From Bacteriovoracaceae bacterium (lineage in GTDB: Bacteria; Bdellovibrionota; Bacteriovoracia; Bacteriovoracales; Bacteriovoracaceae), in contig CANGAC010000002.1 of the NCBI GenBank assembly GCA_947451425.1, forward strand, positions 1 through 44,688: DNA of 44,688 nt, read 5' to 3'. Position 1 is the stretch's first letter, and each line of letters opens with the position of its first letter. The notes below the pieces were generated by a model that was given only the letters and a program-made list of their open reading frames with translations, was not told the DNA's origin and did no database searches. The position numbers and the translations under genes were made by a program. This document shows positions 24,879-33,041 of the stretch, one piece after another.

Positions 24879-25011
24879 ACTTACTCCTTAGAGAGAAACA
24901 TTTCTCCACTTTATCTTATGATGGGCATTGGTACAAGTTCCGCAAGGGTCTCCGGTTGATTAACATGGTCCGAAAATACGCGAAAAAGGGTTCAAGTTGT
25001 GATTTTTTGGC

Positions 25012-25017
25012 TACAAT
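25012..25017 (+). promoter_or_regulatory. -10-like hexamer placed for a leaderless RDD transcript
   Basis: TACAAT ends seven bases before the A of ATG 25025. No Shine-Dalgarno is present for either candidate ATG (25016 or 25025). TTCAAG lies 15 bases upstream as a weak -35. This supports start at 25025 on a leaderless mRNA. Confidence 0.4.
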
Positions 25018-25024
25018 GTCGGGG

Positions 25025-25495
25025 ATGAAGAGAAGGGACTTCCTGGATAAACCGCTCGCCCGTGCGCGACTAAACCGCTTGATTGCGAAACTGATAGATA
25101 TCGGTCTCGTAGCCTTTGGCGGTTATATGTATTATCCGATGGGTCTGATTCTTGGCACGATCTATCTTTGTATCGCTGATTCTTTGTACGAAGGTCAGTC
25201 TATCGGCAAACGTTTCATGGGTTTTGGAGTGGTCTCTCTGGTGGATGGATCTCCCTGTTCGGCCAAGCAATCCTTCATCCGAAATCTTCCTTTTACCGTG
25301 CCACTTTTTTTATTTATCTTTCCGTTCTACGGATGGATCTTCGCGGGGATTTTTGCGCTTCCCCTTTCCGCGATGGAAGTTTATTTTCTCTTCAAAGACA
25401 AATCACCGTATCGACTTGGCGACATCATGGCGGACACAACTGTGATCGCGAATGATGGAACCCGTCTCGACCTCCGCGCCGTTCCCACAACGTAG
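25025..25495 (+). CDS. RDD-family membrane protein
   Basis: 156 residues from ATG 25025. An in-frame ATG exists at 25016, and the frame stays open further upstream only by running over the trxA promoter region. The N-terminal RARLNRLIAKLIDIGLVAF has the RDD arginine and the Asp at the membrane edge. GQSIGKRFMGFGVVSL is the family's conserved cytoplasmic loop, and SPYRLGDIMADTTVI the C-terminal RLxD motif. Three hydrophobic helices are visible. RDD proteins are small inner-membrane proteins; some are linked to ion exchange, most are uncharacterised. It ends five bases before polA, so the two may share a message. The SDs differ: polA has AGGA while this gene has none. Confidence 0.78.
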   Translation: MKRRDFLDKPLARARLNRLIAKLIDIGLVAFGGYMYYPMGLILGTIYLCIADSLYEGQSIGKRFMGFGVVSLVDGSPCSAKQSFIRNLPFTVPLFLFIFPFYGWIFAGIFALPLSAMEVYFLFKDKSPYRLGDIMADTTVIANDGTRLDLRAVPTT

Positions 25496-25500
25496 GACTT

Positions 25501-28143
25501 ATGAAAAAACTCATCATCATCGACATTTCCAATTACATCTTCCGGGCGTTCTTTGCGATCAGGCCCCTGCATGCTCCGGATGGAACTCCCGTGAACGCAG
25601 TCTATGGAGTGCTCTCGATGGTGCACAATCTCATTCAGAAACATCAGCCCACCCATATTCTTGTGGCGCGGGATACGAAGGAAGGCTCGTTCCGAAAAGA
25701 GATTGATCCGAACTACAAGGCCAATCGCTCAGAACCACCGGATGAACTCATCCCGCAGTTTTCTCTCGTGGATGAACTGGTGAAGACGCTCCGTCTTCCG
25801 GAAATTAAAATCGCCAATTACGAAGCCGATGACATCATTGGTTCGGTTGCTGTTCAGTGGAAAAAAGAATTCGACGAAATCCTCATTGCTTCGGGTGACA
25901 AAGATCTCATGCAGTTTGTGGATGGCCCGGTGAAGATGCTCGATACGATGAAGGAAGTCACTTACGGGCGCGAAGACGTAAAAGACAAGATGGGGGTTTA
26001 TCCCGAGTCGATCATGGATTATCTCTCTCTCATCGGTGATAGCTCCGATAACATTCCGGGTGTCGCGGGCATTGGTCCCAAGGGAGCGCAGAATCTCATT
26101 GAGGAGTACGGCGATCTCGACAATATTCTCGCCAACATTCCCAACATCAAAAACAAGCGCGCACAGACGGCGCTCGAAGCTCATAAAGACGATGCGATTC
26201 TTTCCAGAAAACTCGTTCGCATCGTGACCGATCTCAAGCTGCCTCATGCTGCAGTCGATTCTAATTTTAAATTAGCACTGACTCCGGAGCTGGAAGATTT
26301 CCTGGGTCGCCTTGGTTTTCGCTCGTGGATCACAAAGCTCCAGGAGTTCAAGCACAAGGAACCAACAAAAGAAGCACCTCCGGTCAAACAAGTCGTAAAA
26401 GATTCCGTGAAGAAAGCGAAGCTCTGGACACTCGATGATCTGAGGAAAAAAATTGAAGGGAAGGGTGCTATTTCTGTTTCCCATCTGTGTGACGATGAAC
26501 TTAACCAGCATCAGTGCTGGAGAGGGATGGCAGTCGCTACAGACTCCGAAGTCGGATTTATTTCCCTGAGTTCCGAAGAAGCGAAAACGTTCATTGATAT
26601 CATCCATCATGAAAAGCCCCTGGTCGTTTGTTACCAGTCAAAGCCGATTCTGCAATTAGCGATGGTGGCCGGTGTGAACCCGGACTTCCGGTATTTTGAT
26701 CTCGCTCAGGCGCATTTCATTATCAATCCCGAGCAGCGCCACGACCTCGATACGATCTGCGAGGAATTCACGGGACAGAAGCTTCCTGAGAATCCGAAGG
26801 GACAGGCCGATCTTCTCGGGAATATGACGGAAGAAGAAATTACATTTCACGGAGAGAAAGCGCAGGCGATTCTCCAGCTTTATCCGCTTCTTCGGACGCG
26901 CATGAATGAACTCCAGGTGGAAAGGCCCTATGACGAACTCGATATTCCACTCATCAAAGTTCTCGCAGCGATGGAGCTCGAAGGAATCGCTTTGAATGTT
27001 TCCTTCTACAAGGAACTCGAAGTTGAATTCAGTAAGCAGATCGATGAAATCGAAACGGAAGTAAAAAAGATTGCCGGCGATAAAGTGAATCTCCGCTCAC
27101 CGAAACAAGTGGGAGAGTTACTCTTTGAAAAACTCCAGCTGCCAGTCATCCGGAAAACGAAAACCGGCTATTCCACCGATGCCGAAGTGTTGAATGAACT
27201 TGCGGCGATGAAGGTGAGTCCGATTCCGGAAATGCTTCTTCGCTACCGGGAAGTGGAAAAACTTCTCTCCACGTATGTGAAAGCGTTGCCCCTCATGGTG
27301 AGATCTTCTACCAATAAGATTCACACCCACTTCCAGCCGAGTAATGCCGCGACCGGTAGACTCTCGAGTGATAACCCGAATCTTCAGAACATTCCGGCCC
27401 GTACGGAAAACGGAAGAAGGCTAAGAAAAGGCTTCATTCCAACCAAAGGAAGAGAACTTCTTTCAGCTGACTATTCCCAGGTAGAACTCAGGCTTCTCGC
27501 TCATTTCTCACAGGACGAGAACATGCTCAAGGCCTTCCTGAATGATCTCGATATTCACAAGCAGACGGCGGCGGAAGTCTTTGAGGTGCCGCTGGATCAG
27601 GTTACTAAGGATCAGCGTAATGGAGCCAAGGCGATTAACTTCGGTCTCATGTACGGTCAGACGAGTTTCGGTCTCTCACAGTCCCTGCACATCTCGCAAG
27701 GTGATGCCAAAAAATACATCACGAGTTACTTCAAGAACTTTCACAATGTGAAAAGCTTCCTCGATGGCCTCAAGGAGAAAGCCGAAGAAACCGGATACGC
27801 AGAGACGTTATTCGGAAGAAAACGCGTCCTGCCCGATATCAAGTCCTCTAATCGCCAGATCAAGGCGATGGCCGAAAGAGTGGCGATCAATAGTCCGATC
27901 CAGGGAACGGCCGCCGATATCATCAAGCTTGCGATGATCAATATTCAGCAAACACTCCGGGATAAAAATCTCAAGTCCCGCATGGTGCTTCAGGTCCACG
28001 ATGAACTCATCTTCGATGTGGTCCCGGAAGAGATGGAAACGATGAAGGGTTTGGTGCGTGACCTTATGGAAAACGCCGTAACTCTTTCGGTCCCGCTCAA
28101 AGTGGATATTGGTACCGGACAAAACTGGTATGACTTGAAGTAA
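25501..28143 (+). CDS. polA: DNA polymerase I
   Basis: 880 residues in three domains. Residues 1-290 are the 5' nuclease, with YLSLIGDSSDNIPGVAGIG and DKDLMQF metal-binding segments. Residues ~310-480 occupy the proofreading-exonuclease position but lack its carboxylates: the motif I site reads AISVSHLCDDE rather than DxE, and VCYQSKPILQL has no Asp at motif II. Residues ~490-880 are the polymerase: SADYSQVELRLLAHF (motif A, ~653), RNGAKAINFGLMYGQTSFG (motif B, ~706) and QVHDELIFDV (motif C, ~830). It removes RNA primers and fills gaps in replication and repair. Like Taq and Bacillus Pol I it should lack 3'-5' proofreading. AGGA precedes the ATG. Confidence 0.96.
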   Translation: MKKLIIIDISNYIFRAFFAIRPLHAPDGTPVNAVYGVLSMVHNLIQKHQPTHILVARDTKEGSFRKEIDPNYKANRSEPPDELIPQFSLVDELVKTLRLPEIKIANYEADDIIGSVAVQWKKEFDEILIASGDKDLMQFVDGPVKMLDTMKEVTYGREDVKDKMGVYPESIMDYLSLIGDSSDNIPGVAGIGPKGAQNLIEEYGDLDNILANIPNIKNKRAQTALEAHKDDAILSRKLVRIVTDLKLPHAAVDSNFKLALTPELEDFLGRLGFRSWITKLQEFKHKEPTKEAPPVKQVVKDSVKKAKLWTLDDLRKKIEGKGAISVSHLCDDELNQHQCWRGMAVATDSEVGFISLSSEEAKTFIDIIHHEKPLVVCYQSKPILQLAMVAGVNPDFRYFDLAQAHFIINPEQRHDLDTICEEFTGQKLPENPKGQADLLGNMTEEEITFHGEKAQAILQLYPLLRTRMNELQVERPYDELDIPLIKVLAAMELEGIALNVSFYKELEVEFSKQIDEIETEVKKIAGDKVNLRSPKQVGELLFEKLQLPVIRKTKTGYSTDAEVLNELAAMKVSPIPEMLLRYREVEKLLSTYVKALPLMVRSSTNKIHTHFQPSNAATGRLSSDNPNLQNIPARTENGRRLRKGFIPTKGRELLSADYSQVELRLLAHFSQDENMLKAFLNDLDIHKQTAAEVFEVPLDQVTKDQRNGAKAINFGLMYGQTSFGLSQSLHISQGDAKKYITSYFKNFHNVKSFLDGLKEKAEETGYAETLFGRKRVLPDIKSSNRQIKAMAERVAINSPIQGTAADIIKLAMINIQQTLRDKNLKSRMVLQVHDELIFDVVPEEMETMKGLVRDLMENAVTLSVPLKVDIGTGQNWYDLK

Positions 28144-28146
28144 ATT

Positions 28147-28174
28147 TTGAGAGAAACCTCACTTTGCCGATAAG
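28147..28174 (+). promoter_or_regulatory. Possible promoter for a leaderless 28181 transcript
   Basis: TTGAGA and GATAAG are separated by 16 bases, and the hexamer ends six bases before the ATG at 28181. The gene has no Shine-Dalgarno. The -35 matches four and the -10 matches three of six consensus bases, so the call rests mainly on spacing. Confidence 0.35.
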
Positions 28175-28180
28175 ACCGGC

Positions 28181-28603
28181 ATGAAAACTCTCATCGTTTT
28201 ATCACTCTTAATTTCCTCTTCTGTGTTTGCCGGCTGGTCGGAAAAAGCTAAGGCGCATCTTCCGAAAGATCTGCGCACACTCGAGCTGGGAAAAACCAAT
28301 CGTGATTCGGCCCGTAAGTCCCTTGGAAAGCCTGATCTCGTCAGAGGGGACAAGGAATACTGGATCCGCGATGGGTTCAAGTACGCCGTTGAGCTCACCT
28401 ACAAAGACAATAAGCTCTCAAGCCTTCATTACAATTTCACAAAGAAAGATTTTCCCCTCGAGGAACTGAAAGCTGATATCGATCCCAAGCAATTAAAATC
28501 TTCACCTACGGCACCACATACAACACTTGTGTATCAGGACAAGGAAGGAAAGCTTGAGGTCGAACTTTCAACGGGGAAAGTTGAAAGTGTGAGGTTCCAG
28601 TGA
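28181..28603 (+). CDS. Secreted BamE/SmpA-like small protein
   Basis: 140 residues with signal peptide MKTLIVLSLLISSSVFA. The segment LELGKTNRDSARKSLGKPD near residue 35, followed by EYWIRDGFKYAVEL and the strand LSSLHYNFT, has the helix-helix-strand pattern of the SmpA/OmlA (BamE-like) fold ('G-x-t ... a ... lG-x-P'). It is not lipidated (no lipobox), unlike true BamE, so it is more likely one of the many soluble periplasmic relatives than the Bam subunit. It overlaps the next secreted-protease gene by four bases (ATGA-type), suggesting a joint role. No Shine-Dalgarno is visible before its ATG. Confidence 0.6.
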   Translation: MKTLIVLSLLISSSVFAGWSEKAKAHLPKDLRTLELGKTNRDSARKSLGKPDLVRGDKEYWIRDGFKYAVELTYKDNKLSSLHYNFTKKDFPLEELKADIDPKQLKSSPTAPHTTLVYQDKEGKLEVELSTGKVESVRFQ

Positions 28604-29628
28604 AGATCATTTTTCTCTCACTCATTCTCGCGTCCTCAGCAATGGCGGAAGACTGTGCCACCTGCCATCCGGAATTTCTCCCGGATACTTCGACGTCAAA
28701 TCTGGAAGAATTTTCAAGCAGGCTGGAACACTGGAGCGCGAACAATGATCAGGTGATGAACGCTCCTTGTAAGCACAAGACGCTCGATCTCGCCCAGCTC
28801 AATCAATCTCTCGAGACTATGACGGGAAATAAGAGCAAAAAAATCCAGGGAGTGAAGTTTGATCATGAGAACCCGGAGCTTCTCCGGGTGTTTAAGAATC
28901 TCACCTCAAAAATCAGTGACTGGAAGTGGTGGGAAAAAATTGTGTATAAGCATGAAGGCGAAATTGACCTTCAGGCGAACTACCAGGTAAATCCTGAATG
29001 TAATAAGGTCCTCTGTGCCGTGGATAAAATCTGGGGCCAGTACGTGGGAAGAAAGCTTCTCTTCATGAACCTCAAGTATGGTTACAACGGTTCAGAACTC
29101 ATTCACGCTAATGCCGCAAAATACACAGATGCCGAAATGGATGACCTGCTTCTGGCGATGTCCGATCTCCCGCAAGCGATCATGCCCCTTGGGCGTAATC
29201 ACGAAATCACAAAATACGCAGCCACCGAAAGTCATCCGGATAAGGGACCGACCGTGTGGGCCGATTCTCTCGTGAGACTTTACGCTCCATGGTTCCGCGG
29301 ACCACAAGGGCTTCGTTTCCAGACTCTCATTCACGAAATTGGCCACAACATGAACTCGGCGATTGCGCCGGAAATCAACCAGCGTTGGCTCTCTATGAGT
29401 TCGTGGGTGAAAACAGGGGATAAGTGGGAATTCGATTCCGTCGGTGCCTGTATGCCTTCCCGTTACGCGATGACGAGCCCCCTGGAGGATTATGCTGAGA
29501 CTTCATCGGCCTATCGCTACAACGGACGCGCCCTCCTTGCCCAGTGCCCGGACAAATACAATTTCATGAAGGACAATGTCTTCCGCGGGGTCGAATACCG
29601 GGAAGAGTCCCAGTGTTCTGGTAAGTGA
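28600..29628 (+). CDS. Secreted zinc metalloprotease with N-terminal CxxCH
   Basis: 342 residues with signal peptide MKIIFLSLILASSAMA. The zinc site is LIHEIGHNMNS near residue 245 (HExxH). LEDYAETSSAYRY near 296 offers the downstream Glu expected of gluzincins or related clans. I cannot name the peptidase family. The mature N terminus begins EDCATCHPEF, a CxxCH sequence at residues 19-23, which is the haem-attachment motif of c-type cytochromes. Here it could be a haem site, a metal site or simply two disulfide cysteines, since the protein has about eight Cys. It is coupled by a four-base overlap to the BamE-like protein and probably acts in the periplasm or outside the cell. Confidence 0.72.
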   Translation: MKIIFLSLILASSAMAEDCATCHPEFLPDTSTSNLEEFSSRLEHWSANNDQVMNAPCKHKTLDLAQLNQSLETMTGNKSKKIQGVKFDHENPELLRVFKNLTSKISDWKWWEKIVYKHEGEIDLQANYQVNPECNKVLCAVDKIWGQYVGRKLLFMNLKYGYNGSELIHANAAKYTDAEMDDLLLAMSDLPQAIMPLGRNHEITKYAATESHPDKGPTVWADSLVRLYAPWFRGPQGLRFQTLIHEIGHNMNSAIAPEINQRWLSMSSWVKTGDKWEFDSVGACMPSRYAMTSPLEDYAETSSAYRYNGRALLAQCPDKYNFMKDNVFRGVEYREESQCSGK

Positions 29629-29657
29629 TTCAATAAATATTCTAAGCTTCCGATAGT
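29629..29657 (+). promoter_or_regulatory. Promoter-like pair positioned for a leaderless 29664 transcript
   Basis: TTCAAT and GATAGT are separated by 17 bases. GATAGT ends six bases before the ATG at 29664, so transcription would begin at or next to the start codon. There is no purine-rich SD of usual spacing; the AGGG at 29658-29661 is part of the hairpin arm. Confidence 0.42.
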
Positions 29658-29658
29658 A

Positions 29659-29689
29659 GGGTCATGAGATATCTCGTGGCCCTTTTTTT
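29659..29689 (+). terminator. Intrinsic terminator overlying the start of the 29664 gene
   Basis: GGGTCATGAG (29659-29668), loop ATAT, CTCGTGGCCC (29673-29682), then seven T (29683-29689). The stem has ten pairs, two of them G-U. The ATG of the next gene is at 29664-29666 inside the 5' arm, and the T-tract encodes hydrophobic signal-peptide residues. It is placed 30 bases after the metalloprotease stop. Confidence 0.75.
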
Positions 29690-30074
29690 GTTCGTATCCG
29701 TGAATGCCTTCGCCATGAAGTGCGATTGCGAAGTGCGCGTGTATTCTCCCACGACGGGATCGTATCAGATGGATTCCACACCACTCAAAACATATACGCT
29801 TGAAACTTACGATTCTTATCGCGTGAAAAATCAGCTTCGCTGCCGTGATCTCTGTCTCAAGACTTTTGAAGAAGATCTCCCGACAGAAAGAATGACTGCA
29901 CTCTTACTTCTTCATTCGGCACGACTCATCCGCGAGGGACTACTTGGCTATAACTGCACGGGTCTCAGCACCCTGAAATATCCCGTGCGCGTGAAGGCCA
30001 ATCTCGGAAGACTGAATCTGGGCAATGTGGCCGACCAGGTCTATGTCGTGAATCACGAAGAACAGTGTTTTTAA
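29664..30074 (+). CDS. Secreted protein, unknown function
   Basis: 136 residues. MRYLVALFLFVSVNAFA is a signal peptide, followed by MKCDCEVRVYSPTTGSYQ. The mature part has about six cysteines (KCDCEV, LRCRDLCLK, YNCTGL, EEQCF), suggesting three disulfides. I recognise no family. The first 26 bases of the coding region form the 3' part of a terminator hairpin and T-tract serving the upstream gene, so the signal peptide codons (CTT TTT TTG) double as the U-tract. The stop codon shares bases with that of the convergent rhodanese gene: TTAA at 30071-30074 is read as TAA on both strands. Confidence 0.68.
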   Translation: MRYLVALFLFVSVNAFAMKCDCEVRVYSPTTGSYQMDSTPLKTYTLETYDSYRVKNQLRCRDLCLKTFEEDLPTERMTALLLLHSARLIREGLLGYNCTGLSTLKYPVRVKANLGRLNLGNVADQVYVVNHEEQCF

Positions 30075-30391
30075 ACGACCGGATAGCCTGATTCCATCCA
30101 CTGATCCATTCCCGCATCGTGAATACAAACCAGATTCGATAAACCCGCGTTCGAAAGAATTTCATACGCAGTTTTCGCCCGGCCGCCTCGCTTACAGTGA
30201 ATGTAGATGGCCGAGTATTTCCTGAGATCGTCCACAAATCCTGCGACCTGATCGACTGGAATGTTGCGGGCATTTTCAATGTGGCCCGCCTCAAACTCTT
30301 CTGGACGGCGGACGTCGAGAATGACCTCATCCTTTTTCAGTGATTTGTGCAGGTTAAAGAACTCGTGCAGGCCTAAGAGCTTATTTGACAT
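30071..30391 (-). CDS. Single-domain rhodanese-like protein
   Basis: 106 residues from ATG 30391, chosen over an in-frame ATG at 30433 because AAGGAG lies nine bases upstream of it and the protein then has the usual single-domain length. VILDVRRPEEFEAGHIENA is the CH2A-type rhodanese motif. The active loop CKRGGRAKTA near residue 72 has the sulfur-accepting Cys. GMDQWMESGYPV is the normal C-terminal end. Such proteins carry persulfide sulfur in the cytoplasm (GlpE/PspE class); this one has no signal peptide. The substrate is unknown. It diverges from the M48 peptidase gene across a 70-base gap. Confidence 0.85.
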   Translation of the reverse strand: MSNKLLGLHEFFNLHKSLKKDEVILDVRRPEEFEAGHIENARNIPVDQVAGFVDDLRKYSAIYIHCKRGGRAKTAYEILSNAGLSNLVCIHDAGMDQWMESGYPVV

Positions 30392-30461
30392 GTTTGGTCT
30401 CCTTATACGGAAAATATCATATTCATCATACAAATACCGATAAAGACCAGGAAGGGGAAGT

Positions 30462-32255
30462 ATGCTTTACGCCTTCTTTTTGGTAATTGCTGTCGTGTAC
30501 AACTGGAGAAAGTTTCGCCGCGAGCGGAACAGTTTCCTGTCGTCTCTGATTGATGCCAAGGATACGTCTCATCGCGAAATGATTCTCTCTCACCACTTTT
30601 ACATTTTTGTGTTCGAAGCTTTCTTATCCATCGTGGTCGCTCACTTCATTTCGGAAGGAGCGATTGCCATCGGTCTGATTGGTCTCGGGATGGTGTATCT
30701 CGCTCTTTTATTTTCTGGTTACTGGCTCTATCAGTTTTTTATCCGCTACGTGGAAAAACAAACCCACCTTGAACTTCTCTCTTCCTTCCGCCGCCGTCTC
30801 ATTCAGGAAGTGCGGGTGAACTTTGCCCTCATCCTCCTTCCGATCTTTACGTACTCCGTGATCAATATGACTTTCCAGGACGGTGTTTACGAAGACTGGG
30901 GCTCGCTCTGGTTCATCGGGCTGGTGTTCAATATTATTTTTGTTTCGGTCCTGACTCTGGCCTGTTCCGTGATTCTCATGCTGAAGCTTATTCCCAATCG
31001 TGAAATCACTGAGCCCGAGTATCTCGATATCATTAACCGGCGGCTCGACCAGATCGGCATGCCATACTTCCGCGTGCGCTGGATTGAAACAGATATCAAG
31101 AACGCCTTCGTCGTGGGACTCAAGCTCTTCCGCTTCTCGAACCAGACGATGTTCATCGGGAGAAAACTCCGCACAACTCTCACGCTGTCAGAGTTCGATG
31201 CCGTGATTGCGCATGAACTTTCTCACGTGGCCAATCGTCATATCCACAAGCGCGTGATTGATCTCATCAAGAATCTCCTGACTGTTCTGACGGGTGTGGG
31301 ACTCATCATGATGGTCCTGATCGGAATCTCCCTTCTCTATTGGGGGGAGGACGCTTCCTTCCATTCGGGCATGACCGCTTCGCTTGTTTTTATCTCGTGC
31401 TTTGCCTGGTTCGTTTTCAATTACGCACTTCTCTTTGATACGATTCGTTCTCACGAATACGAAGCGGATGCCTATGCCGTCCTGAAGCTAGGTGCAGATT
31501 TTGAATCGATGAAGTCTGCGCTTCAGAAACTCGCTTCTCCGGAGGAAATTCCGGAGTATCTCAAAGGGAAAGTGGCGCAGCCGCAGAAGAAAACTTTCTT
31601 TGCCAGACACTTTTCCACGCATCCGGATCTTGATTCCCGGATCAATTCCCTCGAGTGGAAACTCGTGAATAAGATGGCCTATAATTACTACGTTTCCCCT
31701 GCTAAAAAAATCCGCAATGCCATCGGATCGTTTCTCAACTGGAAAGTTCTCGTGCCCGGCTTCACCGTCTTTGTGATGATGTCGGCCTATTACGTGAACG
31801 GTTACCGTCAGACCCAGAAGGCGCTGGCGTTTCTTCAGAAATCCGACCGCGAACAGATCCTGAAGCGTGACATTGCCTCCGTGATCAATTCCCGACCCAC
31901 ACCCTTGAGTCCGAGTCTCATGTATTACGTCGTGAAAAGACAGGACGAAGTTCTGATTGACCATTTCTTAAAGCAGGGTGCGGACAAGGGGAAAACTCTC
32001 ATCTACATCACGCAAACGCGGAGCCTGCCGCTTCTTGAGAAGTACTACGGGCAGCTGAAAAACGAAATCAGTGATGAAGAGTATTTCCGGGTTCTCAAGA
32101 AGACCGCGGAGATGAACTACACAAACGGTTACCGCTATCTGGTGAACGCTGATAAGTTTGAAACACTTGATTCGAATTACAAGCAAAGTATCGCCCGCAT
32201 CCAGACGAAAGCGATCAGAGGCCGTCAGCCGGCCTCAGTCAGAAAAGAGAAATAA
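30462..32255 (+). CDS. Membrane-embedded M48 family metallopeptidase
   Basis: 597 residues. Four or five hydrophobic segments occur within the first ~180 residues and two more after the active site. The zinc motif is VIAHELSHVANRHIHKR (HELSH ~250-254), with the third ligand in SHEYEADAYAV near 331, the M48 (HtpX/Ste24-like) signature. HtpX-type enzymes cut misfolded inner-membrane proteins at the cytoplasmic face. This one is twice the length of HtpX: after the peptidase domain a further helix (~430) leads to a ~170-residue C-terminal part whose LIDHFLKQGADKGKTLIYI and SLPLLEKYYGQL resemble ankyrin-like helix pairs. GGAAGGGGAAG precedes the ATG. It stands alone; nine bases separate its stop from the convergent lipoprotein gene. 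Confidence 0.82.
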   Translation: MLYAFFLVIAVVYNWRKFRRERNSFLSSLIDAKDTSHREMILSHHFYIFVFEAFLSIVVAHFISEGAIAIGLIGLGMVYLALLFSGYWLYQFFIRYVEKQTHLELLSSFRRRLIQEVRVNFALILLPIFTYSVINMTFQDGVYEDWGSLWFIGLVFNIIFVSVLTLACSVILMLKLIPNREITEPEYLDIINRRLDQIGMPYFRVRWIETDIKNAFVVGLKLFRFSNQTMFIGRKLRTTLTLSEFDAVIAHELSHVANRHIHKRVIDLIKNLLTVLTGVGLIMMVLIGISLLYWGEDASFHSGMTASLVFISCFAWFVFNYALLFDTIRSHEYEADAYAVLKLGADFESMKSALQKLASPEEIPEYLKGKVAQPQKKTFFARHFSTHPDLDSRINSLEWKLVNKMAYNYYVSPAKKIRNAIGSFLNWKVLVPGFTVFVMMSAYYVNGYRQTQKALAFLQKSDREQILKRDIASVINSRPTPLSPSLMYYVVKRQDEVLIDHFLKQGADKGKTLIYITQTRSLPLLEKYYGQLKNEISDEEYFRVLKKTAEMNYTNGYRYLVNADKFETLDSNYKQSIARIQTKAIRGRQPASVRKEK

Positions 32256-32264
32256 GAAGAAAAT

Positions 32265-32747
32265 TTACATCCAGTTGACGTCGAAGATAGCGTCGGCCTT
32301 AAGTTCGTCCGAGCTTGAAGTGAATTTGATGGTGTTTCCCGCATCGATCAGCATGATCGTTGACCCGTCGGTGATGTTTCCGAGATCCACCCCATCCTGA
32401 TCCACGCATTTTTCTACCGGCATGGTTTCTGGAGCATTTCCTTTATAAGTACATTTCGCATCGTAAGTTTCCGGATCATCGGCGCGGATGTTGTACACGA
32501 TCGTCACCGTTTTTCCGGTGGCGTTGGCAGAACGGACACGAAGGCGATCGGGAAGGAGATACTGACCCGAGCGTTCCGGAATGAAATTCAGTGTTCTCTG
32601 TTCAATCGCGATGATCAAAGTCGGAGAAGGTTCCTGATGCTGAATGTTTGGTTTTGTTTTGGGAGTGGACTCTGTCATCTTTTTCCCACAGCTCATCATG
32701 AGGAGAAAGGAAAAGAAGGGGCAAAGTTTTTTAGAGAGCGTTAGCAT
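32265..32747 (-). CDS. Lipoprotein, unknown function
   Basis: 160 residues. MLTLSKKLCPFFSFLLMMSCGKK is a lipoprotein signal with lipobox LMMSC, the lipidated Cys at about residue 20. A Pro/Thr/Lys-rich linker (ESTPKTKPN) follows, then a beta-sandwich-like domain with strands TLIIAIEQRTLNFI, KTVTIVYNIRA and NTIKFTSSSDEL. Two cysteines (DAKCTYK, VEKCVDQ) could form a disulfide. I recognise no family; the fold looks like a small binding domain on a tether. AAGGATGG precedes the ATG and a perfect TATAAT lies 29 bases upstream. It is divergent from groES across a 294-base gap. Confidence 0.65.
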   Translation of the reverse strand: MLTLSKKLCPFFSFLLMMSCGKKMTESTPKTKPNIQHQEPSPTLIIAIEQRTLNFIPERSGQYLLPDRLRVRSANATGKTVTIVYNIRADDPETYDAKCTYKGNAPETMPVEKCVDQDGVDLGNITDGSTIMLIDAGNTIKFTSSSDELKADAIFDVNWM

Positions 32748-32775
32748 TTTCCATCCTTGGATACTGCCTGTTTAA

Positions 32776-32781
32776 ATTATA
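32776..32781 (-). promoter_or_regulatory. -10 hexamer of the 32747 lipoprotein gene
   Basis: TATAAT on the minus strand, 29 bases before the ATG, with no clear -35. The gap to groES also holds TTGAAA-GGT-TTTCAA (32815-32829), a short inverted repeat of unknown meaning. Confidence 0.45.
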
Positions 32782-32940
32782 CCGTGACTCCTTATCGGCG
32801 CTGGAAGGGCCCCATTGAAAGGTTTTCAAAGCACCGTAATTTAACGCAGGGATGGGGATAGATTTGCCGGTATCAGAAGGATTCCAATGAGGGAATCAAG
32901 CACTTGCACGAATGGTAAATGTTTTTTTCATAGGGCGACC

Positions 32941-32968
32941 TTGACACTCGTCCTTTCGGACATACATT
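32941..32968 (+). promoter_or_regulatory. groESL promoter
   Basis: TTGACA (32941-32946), perfect -35, then 16 bases and TACATT (32963-32968). It lies about 70 bases before the groES ATG. I searched the 294-base gap by eye for the CIRCE inverted repeat bound by HrcA and found none, so heat control, if any, must use another sigma factor or regulator. CCTTGACAC also fits a heat-shock-type -35 partly, but no CCCCAT-type -10 is visible. Confidence 0.6.
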
Positions 32969-33041
32969 GTGATGACACAAAATAAGACCTTAAATAGCTG
33001 ACTATTGCACAGCGCTAATTATCTTTTCTTAGGAGGAAAAT

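Noticed and set aside
32748-33041. CIRCE heat-shock operator upstream of groES
   Set aside because: AGCGCTAATT near 33010 resembles half of the CIRCE right arm, but no matching TTAGCACTC arm is nine bases away.
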